From Balneolales bacterium (GTDB lineage Bacteria > Bacteroidota > Rhodothermia > Balneolales > HLUCCA01), in contig JAIUMT010000140.1 of assembly GCA_022565415.1 (NCBI GenBank), positions 1 through 7,912 of the forward strand: a stretch of 7,912 nucleotides of DNA, given 5' to 3'. Made by a program: the position numbers and the translations under genes. The notes under the pieces were generated by a model. The model was not told the DNA's origin, ran no database searches, and worked only from the letters and a program-made list of their open reading frames with translations. This document shows positions 4,758-7,912 of the stretch, piece by piece. Every line of letters starts with the position of its first letter. Within the stretch, counting starts at the first letter, position 1.

Positions 4758-5903
4758 CCGAACATTGTTTACTAAAGCTATACACACCACGTCATGTGGA
4801 ATACGCTCCTGTTCAAGGCGTAAATTCCCCTCCTGCAAAGCCATATACACTGCTCGTTCGTCATTATTCAGCAATGATGGGATTTCTGAAAGCGAGGTTG
4901 GGGTTCCAGACACGATGAATTCAGAATACGATTCTAACGTGTTCATATCCATAAAAATGGACTCTGTGTGAGGAAAATACCCTCTCAGCTGAGATAGCAT
5001 TTGAAATCCCTGAGCATCCAAATCACTCCAGTAGTATAGTTCCTTTTCATGCAGCCAGCTTACCTGTTTAAACGCTTCGATTGCGAACCCCTTGCTCCAA
5101 ATTACCACGGAGGATGCTACTTCAGGGAATGTCAGGTAATTCATCAGGTTCTCGACAAAGAAAACGCGTTTACACGTTTGTGTATTCGAAGCAAATTCAT
5201 TCAATGGTACAATCATTTCGCTGTATTCGGAATATGGCCAACAGTTCGCATCCAACCGACGAAATCGTACCATTGCCGGACTCGTTTTAAGACCAAAACG
5301 TTGTTCAAAATTATTGGCATCAGAAACCAATCGATCAGCTGGTAGTAACCAATCCAGAAGCTGCCGCAAAACACCCTTGTGCTGCTCAATGAATTTCGTA
5401 TGAACCGGAATTGGCATCTCCCGAATGTAATACTTCCCTGGTTCATGCTCACTCGTAAACCAGTTGCAAACCAGCATCAACCCCTCCCACCGACCGTTAT
5501 TTTCAATTAGCAGGTTAGGCTTTGTGCATAAGAAAATACCCAGATCAGGATATTGCTTCGTGATCATTGCAAAATCATCACGTGCCTGATCGACCTCCTT
5601 CTGCTTGTTCAAATAGCGAAAATAGTCCTGTTCGGTTTCAAACATAACCTGTACAGGCACATCTTGATACCCGTGATTTCGGGTTTTTCGCGGCTCTGTA
5701 TGAATGAGATACCCATATCCAAGTCTATCTTTAGAGTTTCCAATTACATCATCCAGTTCCCTACGGAGTCGATCAATTTCGTCGGGTAGTCGTTTGTCCC
5801 CGGGAATCACCAGTGGGAAAATTTGTTCATTTTTAAGTATAGCAGATAGTACATCGTAGTACTTTCGCCGAGCCTTAAGTCTGATTTTAGAACTACTAAT
5901 CAT
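4626..5903 (-). CDS. jetD: Wadjet anti-plasmid system nuclease JetD (DUF3322-DUF2220), with an extra C-terminal tail
   Basis: This is the Toprim-type endonuclease subunit of Wadjet, which cuts circular plasmid DNA after extrusion by the SMC-like JetABC motor. The 425-residue frame covers the family from end to end. The N-terminal region (about 1-200) includes GYGYLIHTEPRKTRNHGYQD (62-81), REMPIPVHTKFIE (161-173) and LLDWLLPADR (182-191). The arm region FEQRFGLK...VRFRRLD spans 199-218. The catalytic domain has FVENLMNYL with Glu251, then IWSKG (268-272), then YYWSDLDAQGF with Asp294 and Asp296: the Glu and DxD metal ligands of Toprim are all present. Many relatives have G where Ser293 stands. 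LRLEQERI (361-368) marks the normal family end. The start ATG 5903 overlaps the jetC stop as ATGA, implying translational coupling. About 42 further residues look antitoxin-derived. The nuclease core appears intact. Confidence 0.95.
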   Translation of the reverse strand: MISSSKIRLKARRKYYDVLSAILKNEQIFPLVIPGDKRLPDEIDRLRRELDDVIGNSKDRLGYGYLIHTEPRKTRNHGYQDVPVQVMFETEQDYFRYLNKQKEVDQARDDFAMITKQYPDLGIFLCTKPNLLIENNGRWEGLMLVCNWFTSEHEPGKYYIREMPIPVHTKFIEQHKGVLRQLLDWLLPADRLVSDANNFEQRFGLKTSPAMVRFRRLDANCWPYSEYSEMIVPLNEFASNTQTCKRVFFVENLMNYLTFPEVASSVVIWSKGFAIEAFKQVSWLHEKELYYWSDLDAQGFQMLSQLRGYFPHTESIFMDMNTLESYSEFIVSGTPTSLSEIPSLLNNDERAVYMALQEGNLRLEQERIPHDVVCIALVNNVRMSDEIERAWIEEIERRKKSLESGDTTLHSASDVVNEARKRIQK

Positions 5904-7912
5904 GATGTAGATAATGCGGTCAGGTATTCGGCTTTACGCTCCAGCAGCTGTTTAATTGGCATGTCAAATACCAGAGACTCCCGGTTATCCTTACGCTGAA
6001 CAAAATGAATTCGTGCAATATACGGTTCTACAATGGCGACTTCCTCTGCCTTAGCTGGCGATACAACCATTACCTGAAGATGTAATTGCTTGCATAACTC
6101 CATCAAAAACCGTGCTTTTTCGTCATCTTGCTTACTAAACGCCTCATCCACACAAATAAATCGGAACGAGTTAGGGTTTAATCCTTCGCTATGAATTCCA
6201 AACTGATATGCTATAGCCGAGCCCAAAATGGTGTAGGTTAACTGAGCCCCCTCTCCACCAGAAAGTTTTGCCGTACCGGTGTAACTGCGATAAACTTTTG
6301 ATGTATCCTCTTTGTAGTACTCAACTGCCTTAAATTTGAGCCAATTCCGCACATCAAGTACCTCTTTTCGACGATATTCGTCGTTGGTGAGGTCATCCAG
6401 CAATGCCTTAATTTTGATATAGCTTTCTTCGAGTATGGTGTAGTTCTGTGTTCGGCTGAACTCCGCAAAATTTGGTTGCCAGGAACTTATCCGCTGACGA
6501 AACTCCTTCACATTCGGACTATAATCTTTCTCAGTTTCCAGTCGGATAAACGTGCCGGGGTTTGATTTAAACGTAATTTTCGATAAAGAATCGTTAAGCG
6601 TTTCCACACTAGCCTCAATATCATCTTCCTGACGATCCAACCAAGCTTTGAAATCGGCCATTTTCGTAATCATTTCCTCATTCAGGAACTTTTTAAACCG
6701 CTCCCGGTGGCCGGCTAACTCTTCTTTCTCAATTCGGGTTAACAATGCTACATACTCGTCAATTTGCTCGGCATCATTGCCTAATCGATGCGTATCGGCA
6801 TTCCAGTCGGGAAACCGTTCCAGTATTTCATTTCCAGGAATTTTAAACTGTCTCATCAGGTATTGAGCACGGTTTTTTTCCTTATGGATGTTCTCGTTGA
6901 TACCATCCAGCTTCTGAGTCACCAGAGAGACCGCTTCGCCGCGTTGGGAATCAATAGTATCCAACGTAATCGACTCGTCGGGAGTAAATCCATACATAAG
7001 CTCTTGAATAGCTTCATCTTCAGAAACATACTCAAATGCAGAAATTAACACATCAAGTTCCGTTTTTTTTCGGGAATGTTGATCAAGTCGGGACTTATAT
7101 TGCAACTCCTCCTTTTGCAAATTGCGAAATTCAGATTTTAGCGTCTTGATTTTGGTAATTAGGACATCCTGTTGACGCTTCAACTCCTTGATTCTGTCAT
7201 TTGTGCTTTCCAGCTTTTCAATTTCACGCTTTTGGTTCTCGATTTCTGCGGCAATACTCCAGATATTGATACTGCTATACTGCGTGTATTCCTCGAATTT
7301 GGCTAAATTTTCCAGTTTAGTTCGATTCCGTTTTTGCTGTGCCTCAAAAGCAGATTGATTCTGTTGCAGCGTGATAATTTGTGAATTCAATTCCGACGCC
7401 TGCTCACGCAAAACCTGAATTTTTTCCTTGTTATCCCATCCGAGTACATAGTTTTGGCGATCTCGTGTCTGAGGCCGGTCATCCTTTTCATGACGATTAC
7501 GGGTGCGGATAAGCCCGCTCCGGGTAATGGCCTTTTCACTCAGCTGAAAAACATCCAGATCGTCGATGCACAAATAATCAAAATGTCGCCTGATTTGATC
7601 TTCAACCCAACCCCGAAATTCAGAACGTTTAAAGTCCAGTTTTAGAAACAGTTCACTGGGTTCCGGAATTCTGAAATCGGGCATGTTTTCGGCATTGTCT
7701 TTCACACGATAGTACTGAATTCGGCCACGCAAGTCGTTATTATGCACATATTCGGTGACCTTAGCATAATACTTATCTGGCACTATAAGCCTCAAAGCAA
7801 AAGACCTGAGTAGCTTCTCGATCGCCGGTTCCCAGGCTAATTCGGCCTCCTTAACCTTAATAAGCTCACCAATAAATGGGATTTCCTGCTCGTTTGCCTG
7901 ACAAAAAGACAA
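5900..7912 (-). CDS. jetC: Wadjet SMC-like ATPase JetC, C-terminal 670 residues (N-terminus beyond the right edge)
   Basis: JetC is the SMC/MukB-like ATPase that dimerises and extrudes DNA loops with JetA (kleisin) and JetB in Wadjet plasmid defence. The visible part starts in the hinge: PFIGELIKVKEAELAW (12-27), FALRLIVPDKYY (38-49), then RHEKDDR (140-146) and NYVLGWDN (154-161), which I recognise from Wadjet JetC. Long coiled coil follows at about 162-290, and again near 380-450, rich in Lys, Glu, Gln and Leu. The C-terminal ATPase head has the ABC signature LSGGE (550-554), Walker B FICVDE with Asp589 and Glu590, a D-loop region at AFSKQDD, and VMVVSPAK as the strand before the switch region. 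The Walker A motif belongs to the missing N-terminal half; full proteins are about 1,100 residues. No frameshift or stop breaks this part. The ATGA overlap with jetD fits the usual jetABCD order. Confidence 0.95.
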   Translation of the reverse strand: MSFCQANEQEIPFIGELIKVKEAELAWEPAIEKLLRSFALRLIVPDKYYAKVTEYVHNNDLRGRIQYYRVKDNAENMPDFRIPEPSELFLKLDFKRSEFRGWVEDQIRRHFDYLCIDDLDVFQLSEKAITRSGLIRTRNRHEKDDRPQTRDRQNYVLGWDNKEKIQVLREQASELNSQIITLQQNQSAFEAQQKRNRTKLENLAKFEEYTQYSSINIWSIAAEIENQKREIEKLESTNDRIKELKRQQDVLITKIKTLKSEFRNLQKEELQYKSRLDQHSRKKTELDVLISAFEYVSEDEAIQELMYGFTPDESITLDTIDSQRGEAVSLVTQKLDGINENIHKEKNRAQYLMRQFKIPGNEILERFPDWNADTHRLGNDAEQIDEYVALLTRIEKEELAGHRERFKKFLNEEMITKMADFKAWLDRQEDDIEASVETLNDSLSKITFKSNPGTFIRLETEKDYSPNVKEFRQRISSWQPNFAEFSRTQNYTILEESYIKIKALLDDLTNDEYRRKEVLDVRNWLKFKAVEYYKEDTSKVYRSYTGTAKLSGGEGAQLTYTILGSAIAYQFGIHSEGLNPNSFRFICVDEAFSKQDDEKARFLMELCKQLHLQVMVVSPAKAEEVAIVEPYIARIHFVQRKDNRESLVFDMPIKQLLERKAEYLTALSTS

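Overview
The window reads like a chromosomal accessory region of a member of the Bacteroidota or a close relative. This is an inference from weak Shine-Dalgarno signals at most starts, moderate base composition, an exported protein whose signal peptide ends in an N-A-Q type cleavage site, and families common in that group. No rRNA, tRNA, intact insertion sequence or CRISPR array is visible. I had no database access, so all family names rest on motifs recognised by eye.

Left part (1-1767): the first ~100 codons of a secreted protein on the minus strand, running off the left edge; a small four-helix membrane protein (minus); an AT-rich divergent gap with a possible 25-31 codon peptide gene; and a single-pass membrane protein of unknown function (plus). 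The end of that last gene carries one copy of a perfect 20-bp direct repeat whose second copy lies 104 bp further on, in a stretch that may be a gene remnant.

Middle (1816-4158, minus): an HI0074/HepT-type HEPN protein gene interrupted by an in-frame TAA, which separates its RX4HXY motif from its N-terminal half and has no nucleotidyltransferase partner nearby; then an intact 542-residue alpha/beta hydrolase with a readable Ser-Asp-His triad and an N-terminal half I do not recognise.

Right part (4159-7912, minus): a gap with a small tandem repeat and an imperfect inverted repeat, then the 3' end of a Wadjet anti-plasmid operon: the C-terminal 670 residues of JetC (SMC-like ATPase) and complete JetD (Toprim nuclease), coupled by an ATGA overlap. 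jetA, jetB and the jetC start would lie beyond the right edge.

The most unusual point is the 3' end of jetD. Its last ~42 codons look like the C-terminal part of an addiction-module antitoxin (Unstab_antitox/TIGR02574 type). Its stop codon overlaps, as GTGA, the start of a RelE/ParE-like toxin frame that keeps only the first ~23 residues of that family. Wadjet DNA therefore seems to have joined in frame into a toxin-antitoxin module, leaving JetD with an antitoxin-derived tail. With the broken HEPN gene and the hydrolase, this makes the segment look like a decaying defence or toxin-antitoxin island.
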